Of a DNA stretch of 64,000 nucleotides, positions 50,293-58,918 are shown one piece after another. The notes below the pieces were generated by a model. The model was not told the DNA's origin, searched no databases, and saw only the letters and a list, made by a program, of their open reading frames with translations. Every line of letters starts with the position of its first letter. Within the stretch, counting starts at the first letter, position 1. The translations under genes were made by a program, and so were the position numbers. Source of the stretch: Variovorax paradoxus (lineage in GTDB: Bacteria > Pseudomonadota > Gammaproteobacteria > Burkholderiales > Burkholderiaceae_C); assembly GCF_009755665.1 (NCBI RefSeq), contig NZ_CP046622.1:2170001-2234000 (forward strand), read 5' to 3'.

Positions 50293-51297
50293 GTGAAAGC
50301 AACAAAGAACTGGAAGACACGGGCCGTGCTCGCGGCATCGCTGGGCGCCTGCCTGCTGGCCGCTCAAACGCCCGCCACGGCGCAGGCACCCTGGCCCGAC
50401 AAGCCCATCACCATGGTCGTGCCGTATTCGGCGGGCGGCCCCACCGACGTGGTGGCGCGCATGCTGGCCATTCCCATGGGCAAGTCGCTCGGGCAGACAG
50501 TCGTCGTCGAGAACACCGTCGGCGCGGGCGGCACCATCGCGCCCGGGCGCGTGGCCAAGGCGGCGCCCAACGGCTACACCATCCTGATCCATCACATGGG
50601 CATGGCGACCGCGCCCGCGCTCTACAAGAAGCTCAGCTACGACCCGCTGAAAGACTTCGAATACGTCGGCCAGGTGATGGACGTGCCGATGACGCTGCTC
50701 TCGCGCAAGGACTTTCCGGCCAACAACTTCCAAGAGCTGCTGGCCTATGTGAAGGCCAACAAGGACAAGGTCACGCTCGCCAATGCCGGCGTCGGCGCGG
50801 TGTCGCAGCTGTGCGGCATGCTCTTTGCCCACCAGATCGGCGTGCAGCTCACCACCGTGCCTTACAAGGGCGCGGGCCCCGCGCTCAACGATGTGATGGG
50901 CGGGCAGGTCGACCTGGTGTGCGACCAGACCACGCAGACCGCCCCGGTCATCAAGGACGGCAACCGCGTCAAGGTGTTCGGCGTGACCACGCCCAAGCGG
51001 CTGTCCAGCATGCCCAACGTTCCGACGCTGGACGAGCAGGGCCTCAAGGGCTTCGACGTGAAGGTGTGGCACGGCATCTACGCGCCCAAGGGCACGCCGC
51101 CTGCGGTCATGCAAAAGCTCAATGTGGCGCTGCGTGCCGCGCTTCAGGACGAAACGGTCAAGCAGCGCTTTGCCGACCTGAGCACCGAGGCCGTGCCCAT
51201 GGACAAGGTCACGCCCGAAGCCCTGCGCACCCACCTCGCGGCCGAAACCGAGAAGTGGGGCAAGGTGATCCGCGCAGCGGGCGTGCAGGCGGACTGA
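50293..51297 (+). CDS. Bug/TctC substrate-binding protein (second of the cluster), GTG start
   Basis: A 334-residue periplasmic protein with a signal peptide of about 30 residues (ending TPATAQ). Bug motifs are PDKPITMVVPYSAGGPTDVV, VVVENTVGAGGTIAPGRVAK and VPYKGAGPALNDVMGGQVDL. The start is GTG at 50293 with AAGGAGACAACGA upstream. It shares the general family with 46267-47238 but is clearly different in sequence, so the two may bind different ligands. It closes the plus-strand cluster and is convergent with iorB. Confidence 0.93.
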   Translation: MKATKNWKTRAVLAASLGACLLAAQTPATAQAPWPDKPITMVVPYSAGGPTDVVARMLAIPMGKSLGQTVVVENTVGAGGTIAPGRVAKAAPNGYTILIHHMGMATAPALYKKLSYDPLKDFEYVGQVMDVPMTLLSRKDFPANNFQELLAYVKANKDKVTLANAGVGAVSQLCGMLFAHQIGVQLTTVPYKGAGPALNDVMGGQVDLVCDQTTQTAPVIKDGNRVKVFGVTTPKRLSSMPNVPTLDEQGLKGFDVKVWHGIYAPKGTPPAVMQKLNVALRAALQDETVKQRFADLSTEAVPMDKVTPEALRTHLAAETEKWGKVIRAAGVQAD

Positions 51298-51319
51298 GCC
51301 TTTCCCTGCACCGCGGCGC

Positions 51320-53569
51320 TCACGCCAGGTTGAAAGGCATCTGGCGCAGCGGCTTGCCCGTGAGCCGCGCGAGGGCGTTGGCGAACGCCGGCGCCAGCGG
51401 CGGCAGGCCCGGCTCGCCGATGCCGGTGGGCGCATCGGCGCTCGGCACCACGTGCACGTCGAACTCCGGCATGCTGGTGATGCGGGCCACGGCAAAGTCG
51501 CCGAAATTGCTCTGCTGCACTTCGCCGTCCTTCAGCGTGATGGCGCCGCCCGGCAGGCACATCGACAGGCCCATGACCGCGGCGCCCTGCACTTGCGCCT
51601 CCACGCTGCGCGGATTGACGGCCAGGTTGCAATGCACGCCGGCGGTCGCCCGGTGCAGCACGGGCTGGCCGTCCTTGACCGACGCCTCCACCACATAGGC
51701 CACCACCGACTCGAAGGACTCGTGCACCGCCACGCCCCAGGCGCGGCCTTGCGCCAACTGCTTCTTGCCGTAGCCGCTCTTGTCGACCGCCAGCTGCAGC
51801 GCGGCGCGATGGCGCGGGTGCTTGTCGCCGAAGAGCTGCATGCGGTAGGCCACCGGGTCCTGCTTTGTGCTGTGCGCGATTTCGTCGATGAGCGTTTCCA
51901 TCACGAAGGCGGTGTGCGTGGAACCCACGCTGCGCCACCACAGCACAGGCACGTTGACCTTGGGATGGTGCACGGTCAGGCGCATCGGAAGCGGATACGG
52001 CTCGCGCATGCCTTCGGTGGCCGATGCGTCGATGCCATCCTTGACCTGGAACGGCTCGAACACCGTTCCCGTGAGGATCGACTGGCCCACGATGACGTGG
52101 TCCCACGCCAGGATCTTGCCGCGCTCGTCGAAGCCGATGCGTGCGCGGTGCAGGTGCATGGGGCGGTAGTAGCCACCCTTGATGTCGTCCTCACGGCTCC
52201 ACAGCAGGCGCACCGGCCCAGCCAGGCCCGCGGTGCGCGCGGCCTTGGCGATCTGACAGGCCTCGACCACGTAGTCGCTCGAACCCACGAACCGCCGGCC
52301 GAAGCCGCCGCCTGCCATTTGCACATGCACGCTCACCTGCTCGGGCTTGAGGCCCAGCGTGCGCGCCGCCGCAGCGGCGTCCAGCCCGGCGCTCTGCGTG
52401 CCGACCCAGAGCTCGGCGCGGTCGGCCGACAGCTTCACGGTGCAGTTCAGCGGCTCCATGGGCGCATGGGCCAGGTAGGGAAACACGAACTCGGCTTCGA
52501 GCTGCCTGGGCGCCCTGGCCAGCGGCGCCATGTCGGCGTCGAACTTGCGCGGGCCGGGCTTGGTGGCCAGTTCGCGGTACTGCACCAGTTGCTTTTCGCT
52601 GTCGACCTTCTCGACGGCGGAGGTGTCCCACTGCAGCTTCAGCGCATCGCGGCCCATCTTGGCCGGCCAGTAGCCGTCGGCCACCACGGCCACGCCCTCC
52701 GCGCCGCGATCGAGCGGAACGCGCAGCACCGCCTTCACGCCCTTCACGGCGCGCGCCGCGGCGTCGTCCACCGACTTCAGGCGCGCACCGAACACCGGCG
52801 GATGGGCCACCACCGCGGTGAGCTGCCCCGGTTGCTTGACGTCGATGCCGAAGTCTTGCCGGCCGCTGCTCTTGGCGCGTGCATCCAGCCGCGTGGTGGG
52901 GCGGCCGATGATGCGGAAGTCCTTCGAGTCTTTCAGCGTGACCTTCTCGGGTACCGGCAGCGCCATGGCGGCTTCGGCCAGTTCGCCGTAGCCCAGCTTG
53001 CGTCCGCCCGGGCCCAGCACCGTGCCGGCCTGCGTGCGCAGCGTGGCCACGTCGACTTTCCAGCGCGCGGCGGCGGCCGAAAGCAGCATGGCCCGTGCGC
53101 GCGCGCCGAGCTCGCGGTATTGCGTGAAGCTGTTCTTGATGGAGTTGGAGCCGCCAGTCAGGTGCATGCCGAACACGGGGTCGTGATAGGCGGGGTCGTT
53201 GGTGCCGCTCTTGCTGCGCACCAGGCTCCAGTCGGCATCGAGCTCTTCAGCCAGGATCATCGGCAGGCCCGTTTGCACGCCTTGGCCGAATTCGAGCCGG
53301 TTGTGGGTCACGGTGACTTCGCCGTCGGGGGCAATCTGCACGAAGGCGAGCGGCTGCTGCGAAGGCTTGAGTCCGCCGGCCGGCTTGGCCGCGCCGTCGG
53401 CCTGCGCCATGGCCATGTGGGGAAACGCGCCGATTGCAAAACCGCCGACGCCGGCCAGCTTCAGGAAGCTGCGGCGGGGCAGGGCGGCGGTTGCATCGGG
53501 CTGGCTTGCGGCCATCAGGCGTTGCAGGGCGCGCGGCAGTTCGCTCGGAACGATATGGGTGGGCAACAT
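51320..53569 (-). CDS. iorB: Molybdopterin-binding subunit of isoquinoline 1-oxidoreductase type
   Basis: A 749-residue molybdenum-hydroxylase large subunit of the xanthine-dehydrogenase family. A Tat signal is present (ALPRRSFLKLAGVGGFAIGA, about residues 31-50), so the enzyme is exported folded to the periplasm. Segments such as LAFVQIAPDGEVTVTHNRLE, GQGVQTGLPMILAEELDADW and AGGGFGRRFVGSSDYVVEAC match the IorB group. It hydroxylates aldehydes or N-heteroaromatics. The small Fe-S subunit follows 13 bp downstream in reading order of the cluster's other end, and a cytochrome c gene completes the set. Confidence 0.9.
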   Translation of the reverse strand: MLPTHIVPSELPRALQRLMAASQPDATAALPRRSFLKLAGVGGFAIGAFPHMAMAQADGAAKPAGGLKPSQQPLAFVQIAPDGEVTVTHNRLEFGQGVQTGLPMILAEELDADWSLVRSKSGTNDPAYHDPVFGMHLTGGSNSIKNSFTQYRELGARARAMLLSAAAARWKVDVATLRTQAGTVLGPGGRKLGYGELAEAAMALPVPEKVTLKDSKDFRIIGRPTTRLDARAKSSGRQDFGIDVKQPGQLTAVVAHPPVFGARLKSVDDAAARAVKGVKAVLRVPLDRGAEGVAVVADGYWPAKMGRDALKLQWDTSAVEKVDSEKQLVQYRELATKPGPRKFDADMAPLARAPRQLEAEFVFPYLAHAPMEPLNCTVKLSADRAELWVGTQSAGLDAAAAARTLGLKPEQVSVHVQMAGGGFGRRFVGSSDYVVEACQIAKAARTAGLAGPVRLLWSREDDIKGGYYRPMHLHRARIGFDERGKILAWDHVIVGQSILTGTVFEPFQVKDGIDASATEGMREPYPLPMRLTVHHPKVNVPVLWWRSVGSTHTAFVMETLIDEIAHSTKQDPVAYRMQLFGDKHPRHRAALQLAVDKSGYGKKQLAQGRAWGVAVHESFESVVAYVVEASVKDGQPVLHRATAGVHCNLAVNPRSVEAQVQGAAVMGLSMCLPGGAITLKDGEVQQSNFGDFAVARITSMPEFDVHVVPSADAPTGIGEPGLPPLAPAFANALARLTGKPLRQMPFNLA

Positions 53570-53582
53570 GTAGCGTGCTCCT

Positions 53583-54056
53583 TCAGGCCAGGGTCTTGGC
53601 GGCGTCGGCCACCGCGGCCCGAATGCGGGCATAGGTGCCGCAGCGGCAGATGTTGCCGGCCATGGCCGAGTCGATCCCGTCGGTGCTCGGCTGCTTGCCG
53701 GGCGGGAGCGATTTGATGAACGCCGTGGCACTCATGATCTGGCCGCTCTGGCAGTAGCCGCATTGCGCCACGTCGTGCTTGACCCACGCGGCGTGCACGG
53801 CCGCGCCTACGCGGTCGCTGCCGTCGGTGGCGGCTTCGATGGTGACGATCTTCTTGCCTTCGGCCGCCGAGATCGGCGTGATGCACGAGCGGATGGCCTG
53901 GCCGTCCAGGTGCACGGTGCAGGCGCCGCACAGCGCGGCGCCGCAGCCGAACTTGGTGCCGGTCATGCCCAGCGTGTCGCGCAGGGCCCAGAGGATGGGG
54001 GTGCCGGGATCGGCGTCGACCGTGTGTTCACGGCCATTGATGTGGAGCGCGCTCAT
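53583..54056 (-). CDS. iorA: [2Fe-2S] subunit of isoquinoline 1-oxidoreductase type
   Basis: A 157-residue ferredoxin-like subunit. The first plant-type cluster is CGAALCGACTVHLDG with an upstream GMTGTKFGC. The second cluster ligands are CGYCQSGQIMSA and NICRCGTYARIR. It passes electrons from the molybdenum cofactor in IorB. It has no signal peptide of its own and would travel with IorB through Tat. Gene order on this strand is cytochrome c, iorA, iorB. The start ATG at 54056 is the first in frame. Confidence 0.93.
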   Translation of the reverse strand: MSALHINGREHTVDADPGTPILWALRDTLGMTGTKFGCGAALCGACTVHLDGQAIRSCITPISAAEGKKIVTIEAATDGSDRVGAAVHAAWVKHDVAQCGYCQSGQIMSATAFIKSLPPGKQPSTDGIDSAMAGNICRCGTYARIRAAVADAAKTLA

Positions 54057-54095
54057 GTTCTTTTCTCCGCAGGTGGGGGTGGTGATTTCTTGCGA

Positions 54096-54473
54096 CTACT
54101 TGGCGCCGTCGAGCAGCCATTGCGCGAGCAGCTGTGCGTCGGCATCGGGAACCTGCGCTTGCGCGGGCATCGGCATCGGGGCCCACTTTCCGGAGCTGCC
54201 GGCCTTGATGCTCGCCGCCAGCTGCGCGGCCGTTCCCTTGCCGTCGCCGTACTTCGCGCCGATGTCTTTCCAGGAGGGTCCCACGACCTTGGCCGTGGCC
54301 TGGTGGCATGCAACGCATGAATATTTCTGGGCCAGCGCCTGGCTGGCCGCGGCGGGCGCGGGCCAGGCGATGCCAGCGGCAATGCACGGCACGGCCACGA
54401 GCGAAGCCAGAAAGGCGCGCGGAATGGCGGTGGTGCGGCCAGAGCGGCGGTGCGGTTTCCGGTCTTCGTTCAT
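54096..54473 (-). CDS. Class I cytochrome c, partner of the IorAB dehydrogenase
   Basis: A 125-residue exported monoheme cytochrome. The signal region is RAFLASLVAVPCIAAGIAWP (to about residue 44), the heme motif CVACH is in KYSCVACHQATAKVVG, and the Met ligand is probably in APMPMPAQAQ. It resembles cytochrome c551-type carriers. Its place directly before iorA and iorB indicates that it takes electrons from the periplasmic molybdenum enzyme to the respiratory chain, for instance to the caa3 oxidase. Confidence 0.88.
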   Translation of the reverse strand: MNEDRKPHRRSGRTTAIPRAFLASLVAVPCIAAGIAWPAPAAASQALAQKYSCVACHQATAKVVGPSWKDIGAKYGDGKGTAAQLAASIKAGSSGKWAPMPMPAQAQVPDADAQLLAQWLLDGAK

Positions 54474-54667
54474 TTCTTTCAGGCCCCTTGTGTTGCGGCG
54501 CTCATCGTGTGATGCGCGACTTTAGAGACGGGGGTCTGAAAGAGATAGTGGCCAATGCAGCATGCCTTTTGAAGCGGTGCTTCAAAATACAAGGCCGAAT
54601 CGCCGGGGCCGGAAGGCCCCCTGGGATCAATTGTGCGGGGGCGCCGAGGCCACCCGCGGGAGCACGC

Positions 54668-56146
54668 TCAAAGGCCGCCCTGGCAGAGGTACTTGGTGTG
54701 CATGTAGTCGTCCAGCCCATGCACCGAGCCCTCGCGGCCGTAGCCCGACTCCTTCACGCCGCCGAAGGGCGCGGCCTCGGCCGCCAGCGCGCCTTCGTTG
54801 ATGCCGACGATGCCGGATTCGAGCGCCTCGGCCACGCGCCAGATGCGGCGCACGTCGGTCGAATAGAAGTAGGCGGCCAGGCCGAAGGGCGTGTCGTTCG
54901 CGGCGGCAACCACTTCGGCTTCGGTCTCGAAGCGGGTGACCGGCACCACGGGCCCGAAGGTTTCTTCGCAGCTGCACTCCATGGACGAATCGGCATTCGC
55001 CAGCACGGTGGGTGCGTAGTAGTTGGGGCCGTTGCAGCGCGTCGAACGCAGCCGCTCGCCGCCCACCACGATGCGCGCGCCGCGGGACACGGCGTCGCGC
55101 ACATGGCGCTCGATCTTCTCGACCGCGCGGGCGTTGATCATCGGGCCGATCTGCGAATCGGGCTCGGTGGCCGGGCCGACCTTGAGCGCGCCCACGCGTG
55201 CCGCCAGCTTGTCGACGAAAGCGTCGTGCACGCTGGACTGCACGAACACCCGGTTCGGGCACACGCATGTCTGGCCGCCGTTGCGGAACTTGGCGGCCAT
55301 GAGGCCTTCGACCGCGGCATCGATGTCGGCGTCTTCGAACACGATGAAAGGCGCATTGCCGCCGAGCTCGAGCGACAGCTTCTTGAGCGTGTCGGCCGAG
55401 GCGCGCGCCAGGTGCTTGCCCACGGGCGTGGAGCCGGTGAAGCTGATCTTGCGCACCCGCGAATCGGCCAGCCACACGTCGACCACTTCGGGCGTGCGCT
55501 CGCGCGAGGCGGTCACGATGTTGAGCACGCCCGGCGGCACGCCGGCCTCCTCGGCCAGCTTCACGAGCGCGAGCGAGGTGAGGGGCGTGTCTTCGGCCGG
55601 CTTGCACACCACGGTGCAACCCGCGGCCAGCGCGGGTGCAATCTTGCGCGCGATCATCGCGGCCGGAAAGTTCCACGGCGTGATCGCGGCGACCACGCCC
55701 ACGGGCTCCTTCAGCGCGAGCATGCGGCGGCCTGTGACCGGCGCGGGAATCACGTCGCCGTTGGCGCGCGTGGCCTCTTCGGCAAACCATTCGACGTAGC
55801 TCGCCGCATAGGCCACCTCGCCACGGCCCTCGGCCAATGGCTTGCCTTGCTCGCGCGAGATGAGGCGGCCCAGGTCTTCCTGGTGCGACAGCATCAGGTC
55901 GTTCCAGCGCTTGAGAATCTGTGCGCGCTGCTTGGCCGGCACCGCGCGCCACGCGGGGAAGGCGGCGTGCGCGGCAGCTACCGCCGCACGCGCATCGGCA
56001 GCCGTGCCGTCGGGCACGCTCGCGAAGACGTCGTCGATGGCGGGGTCGGTCACCTCGAGGCGGCGGCCGTCGCTGGCGTCGCGCCATTCACCGCCGATGA
56101 GCTGGCGGCCGGGCAGCAGGTCCTGGCGTTCAAGTGTCAGAGTCAT
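54668..56146 (-). CDS. gabD: NAD(P)-dependent succinate-semialdehyde dehydrogenase-like aldehyde dehydrogenase
   Basis: A 492-residue aldehyde dehydrogenase. The Asn and Lys sites are in AAITPWNFPAAMIARKIAPA and TVVCKPAEDTPLTSLAL, the glycine motif is ISFTGSTPVGKHLA, the catalytic Glu is in LELGGNAPFIVF and the nucleophile Cys is in GGQTCVCPNRVFVQ. GQTCVCxNR is typical of succinate-semialdehyde dehydrogenases. It feeds amine or GABA degradation products into succinate. The ATG at 56146 is chosen over 21 extra residues. It follows the TtuC-like gene on the same strand. Confidence 0.88.
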   Translation of the reverse strand: MTLTLERQDLLPGRQLIGGEWRDASDGRRLEVTDPAIDDVFASVPDGTAADARAAVAAAHAAFPAWRAVPAKQRAQILKRWNDLMLSHQEDLGRLISREQGKPLAEGRGEVAYAASYVEWFAEEATRANGDVIPAPVTGRRMLALKEPVGVVAAITPWNFPAAMIARKIAPALAAGCTVVCKPAEDTPLTSLALVKLAEEAGVPPGVLNIVTASRERTPEVVDVWLADSRVRKISFTGSTPVGKHLARASADTLKKLSLELGGNAPFIVFEDADIDAAVEGLMAAKFRNGGQTCVCPNRVFVQSSVHDAFVDKLAARVGALKVGPATEPDSQIGPMINARAVEKIERHVRDAVSRGARIVVGGERLRSTRCNGPNYYAPTVLANADSSMECSCEETFGPVVPVTRFETEAEVVAAANDTPFGLAAYFYSTDVRRIWRVAEALESGIVGINEGALAAEAAPFGGVKESGYGREGSVHGLDDYMHTKYLCQGGL

Positions 56147-56183
56147 GTTCGAGAAAAGTGGTCGTGAATGGGGTTGTGGAGGC

Positions 56184-57272
56184 TCAGGCGGCGGCGACAC
56201 GTTCGGCAATCGCCATGCCGATCTCGGTGGTCGATGCGGTGCCGCCCAGGTCGCGGGTGCGCGGCCCGTCGCGCAGCACCGCCTCGATGGCGCCGACGAT
56301 GGCGTCGTGCGCGGCGCGGCCGGCGCCTTGTCCCTGCGTGAGGAAGTCGAGCATCAGCGCGCCCGACCAGATCATCGCGATCGGGTTGGCAATGTTCTGC
56401 CCGTAGATGTCGGGCGCCGAGCCGTGCACCGGTTCGAAGAGCGACGGAAACTTGCGGTCCGGGTTCAGGTTGGCCGACGGCGCCAGGCCGATGGTGCCGG
56501 TGGTGGCCGGGCCCAGGTCGGAGAGGATGTCGCCGAACAGGTTGCTTGCCACCACCACATCGAAGCGCGTGGGCTGCAGCACGAAGCGCGCCGAAAGAAT
56601 GTCGATGTGCTGCTTGTCGAGCTTCACCTCGGGGTAGTCGCGGCCTATGGCGTCCGCGCGGCTGTCCCACCACGGCATGCTGATCGCGATGCCGTTGCTC
56701 TTGGTGGCCACCGTGAGCTGCTTGCGCGTGCGGCTGTTGGCCAGTTCGCAGGCGTAGCGCAGCACGCGGTCGGTGCCGTGGCGCGAAAACACCGATTCCT
56801 GGATCACGATCTCGCGCTCGGTGCCTTCGTACATCACGCCGCCGAGCGAGGTGTATTCGCCTTCGGTGTTCTCGCGCACCACCAGGTAGTCGATGTCGCC
56901 GGGCTTGCGGCCGGCCAGCGGGCAGGGCACGCCCTCGAACAGGCGCACCGGGCGCAGGTTCACGTACTGGTCGAACTCGCGGCGAAACTTGAGCAGCGAC
57001 CCCCAGAGCGACACATGGTCGGGCACCGTCTCGGGCCAGCCGACGGCGCCGAAGTACAGGGCGTCCACGCCGCGCAGCTGCTCTTTCCAGTCGTCCGGCA
57101 TCATCTGGCCGTGCTCGGCGTAGTAGTCGCAGCTGGCCCAGTCGATGGTGCGGCAATCGAGCTCGAAGCCGAAGCGCTCGGCCGCGGCCAACACCACGCG
57201 CAGGCCCTCGGGCAATACTTCCTTGCCGATGCCGTCGCCGGCAATCAGCGCAATCCGGAACGTGGGGATCAT
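56184..57272 (-). CDS. ttuC: Tartrate/D-malate dehydrogenase-type beta-decarboxylating dehydrogenase
   Basis: A 362-residue isocitrate/isopropylmalate-family enzyme. It begins FRIALIAGDGIGKEVLPEGL. The substrate Arg triad and NAD-binding segments are present (FDQYVNLRPVRLFEGVPCPL; VVRENTEGEYTSLGGVMYEG), and the metal Asp residues are in VVASNLFGDILSDLGPATTG. The ending LFEPVHGSAPDIYGQNIANP is the family signature. The Tyr/Trp-rich DWASCDYYAEHGQMMPDDW matches TtuC/DmlA-type enzymes acting on tartrate or D-malate. Its ATG overlaps the ABC ATPase stop by 4 bp (ATGA). Confidence 0.88.
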   Translation of the reverse strand: MIPTFRIALIAGDGIGKEVLPEGLRVVLAAAERFGFELDCRTIDWASCDYYAEHGQMMPDDWKEQLRGVDALYFGAVGWPETVPDHVSLWGSLLKFRREFDQYVNLRPVRLFEGVPCPLAGRKPGDIDYLVVRENTEGEYTSLGGVMYEGTEREIVIQESVFSRHGTDRVLRYACELANSRTRKQLTVATKSNGIAISMPWWDSRADAIGRDYPEVKLDKQHIDILSARFVLQPTRFDVVVASNLFGDILSDLGPATTGTIGLAPSANLNPDRKFPSLFEPVHGSAPDIYGQNIANPIAMIWSGALMLDFLTQGQGAGRAAHDAIVGAIEAVLRDGPRTRDLGGTASTTEIGMAIAERVAAA

Positions 57273-58918
57273 GCGTGTACCTCCCTGGTGACGGGGGCCG
57301 CTGCCACGGCCGCGTGGTCCATGTCGTCGAGCCAGCCGCGGCGCAGTTCGGGCACCGATCGCGCGAGCAGCTGGTAGTAGGGGTGGTGCGGGCCGCGGTC
57401 GTAGTCGGCGCGCGCCACTTGCGAGAGCTTGCGGCCATGCTGCATGACCACGATCTCGTCGCACACCGAGCGCACGGTGTGCAGGTCGTGGCTGATGAAG
57501 AGGTAGGACACGCCCAGTTCGCGCCGCAGCTCGGCCATGAGGTCGAGCACCGCCGCGGCCACCACGGTGTCCAGTGCCGAGGTCACCTCGTCGCACAGGA
57601 TGAGGTCGGGCTCGGCCGCCAGCGCACGCGCCAGGTTCACGCGCTGCTTCTGCCCGCCCGAGAGCCCGCCCGGCAGCCGGTCGGCCACCGTGCGCGGCAG
57701 CTTCACCAGGTCGAGCAGATCGAAGATGCGCTGCCTGAGCGGCTCGCCGCGCAAGCCCTTGTAGAACTGCAGCGGCCGCGCCAGGATGCGCCATATGGTC
57801 TGCGACGGGTTCAGCGCGGTGTCTGCCATCTGGAACACGATCTGGATGCGGCGCAGCTCTTCCGGGGTGCGCTGTTGCAGCGTGGGCTTGAGCGCGTGCC
57901 CGTCGAACATGATGCTGCCATGGCAGGGCTTGAGCAGGCCCGCAACGGCCCGCGCCAGCGTGGTCTTGCCCGAGCCCGATTCGCCGATCACGCCAATGGC
58001 CTGCCCGTGGTAGAGCTTGAGATTGATGTCCTCGAGGATGAGCTTGGCCGGCTGGCCCTTGGAGTCCACAGCGCCGTAGCCGCACGAAAGCTCGTTCACG
58101 TGCAGCAGCAGCGCCGAGTCGCCCGAAGCCTGGCCCGAGGCGCGTACGGCGGGCCGCGCCGCCGCCAGCAGGCTCTTGGTGTAGTCGTCCACCGGGGTTG
58201 AGAGGATCTGCTCGGTAGCGTTCAACTCGCTCATCTTGCCGTTGCGCAGCACCAGGATGTGGTCCGCCATCTGCGCCACCACGGCGAGGTCATGGCTCAC
58301 GTACACGGCGGTGGCGCGGCGCTCGCGCACCACGCGGCGAAAGGCGCGCAGCACCTCGATCTGCGTGGTCACGTCGAGCGCGGTGGTCGGCTCGTCAAGG
58401 ATCACCAGGTCGGGGTCGCCGATCAGCGCCATGGCCGCCATCAGCCGCTGCAGCTGGCCGCCGGAAACCTGGTGCGGATAGCGCGCGCCGATGTTTTCCG
58501 GATCGGGCAGCGCCAGCTCGCGGAACAGCTGCACCGCCTTGGCTTCGGCCTCGGCCCGCTTGCACAGGCCATGGATGACGGTCGGCTCGACCACCTGGTC
58601 CATGATCGTGCGCGAGGGATTGAACGAAGCAGCCGCGCTCTGCGCAATGTAGGAAACCGTGCGGCCGCGCAGGCTGCGCTGGCGTGCCGCGTCGAGCGCC
58701 AGCACGTCGGTGTCGCCGATCTGCACGCGGCCGGCCGAGATGCGGCAGCCGCTGCGTGCATAGCCCATGAGTGCGAGCGCGGTGGTGGTCTTGCCGGAGC
58801 CCGACTCGCCGATCAGCGCCAGCACTTCGCCGGGCTGCACCGAGAAGCTCAGGTTGTCGACCAGCGTGCTGGCGCCCGCCATGATGTGCAGGCCCTGGAC
58901 AGTGAGTGGTGCGCCCAT
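57269..58918 (-). CDS. Dipeptide-type ABC transporter ATP-binding protein, two fused ATPases
   Basis: A 549-residue protein with two complete nucleotide-binding domains. Domain 1 has Walker A ALIGESGSGKTTTALALMG, signature VSGGQLQRLMAAMAL and Walker B LVILDEPTTALD. Domain 2 starts at about residue 280 with GVIGESGSGKTTLARAVAGL, LSGGQKQRVNLARALA and LILCDEVTSALD. The fusion corresponds to the DppD and DppF subunits. In domain 2 the Walker B ends in DE followed by V. It powers import by the two permeases and the binding protein upstream on this strand. It overlaps the permease stop by one base. Confidence 0.93.
   Translation of the reverse strand: MGAPLTVQGLHIMAGASTLVDNLSFSVQPGEVLALIGESGSGKTTTALALMGYARSGCRISAGRVQIGDTDVLALDAARQRSLRGRTVSYIAQSAAASFNPSRTIMDQVVEPTVIHGLCKRAEAEAKAVQLFRELALPDPENIGARYPHQVSGGQLQRLMAAMALIGDPDLVILDEPTTALDVTTQIEVLRAFRRVVRERRATAVYVSHDLAVVAQMADHILVLRNGKMSELNATEQILSTPVDDYTKSLLAAARPAVRASGQASGDSALLLHVNELSCGYGAVDSKGQPAKLILEDINLKLYHGQAIGVIGESGSGKTTLARAVAGLLKPCHGSIMFDGHALKPTLQQRTPEELRRIQIVFQMADTALNPSQTIWRILARPLQFYKGLRGEPLRQRIFDLLDLVKLPRTVADRLPGGLSGGQKQRVNLARALAAEPDLILCDEVTSALDTVVAAAVLDLMAELRRELGVSYLFISHDLHTVRSVCDEIVVMQHGRKLSQVARADYDRGPHHPYYQLLARSVPELRRGWLDDMDHAAVAAAPVTREVHA

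Noticed and set aside
51452..53716. A 754-codon open frame antisense to iorB
   Set aside because: Its composition (His, Arg, Gly-rich, no domain) is that of a high-GC shadow. The minus-strand frame has clear IorB motifs.
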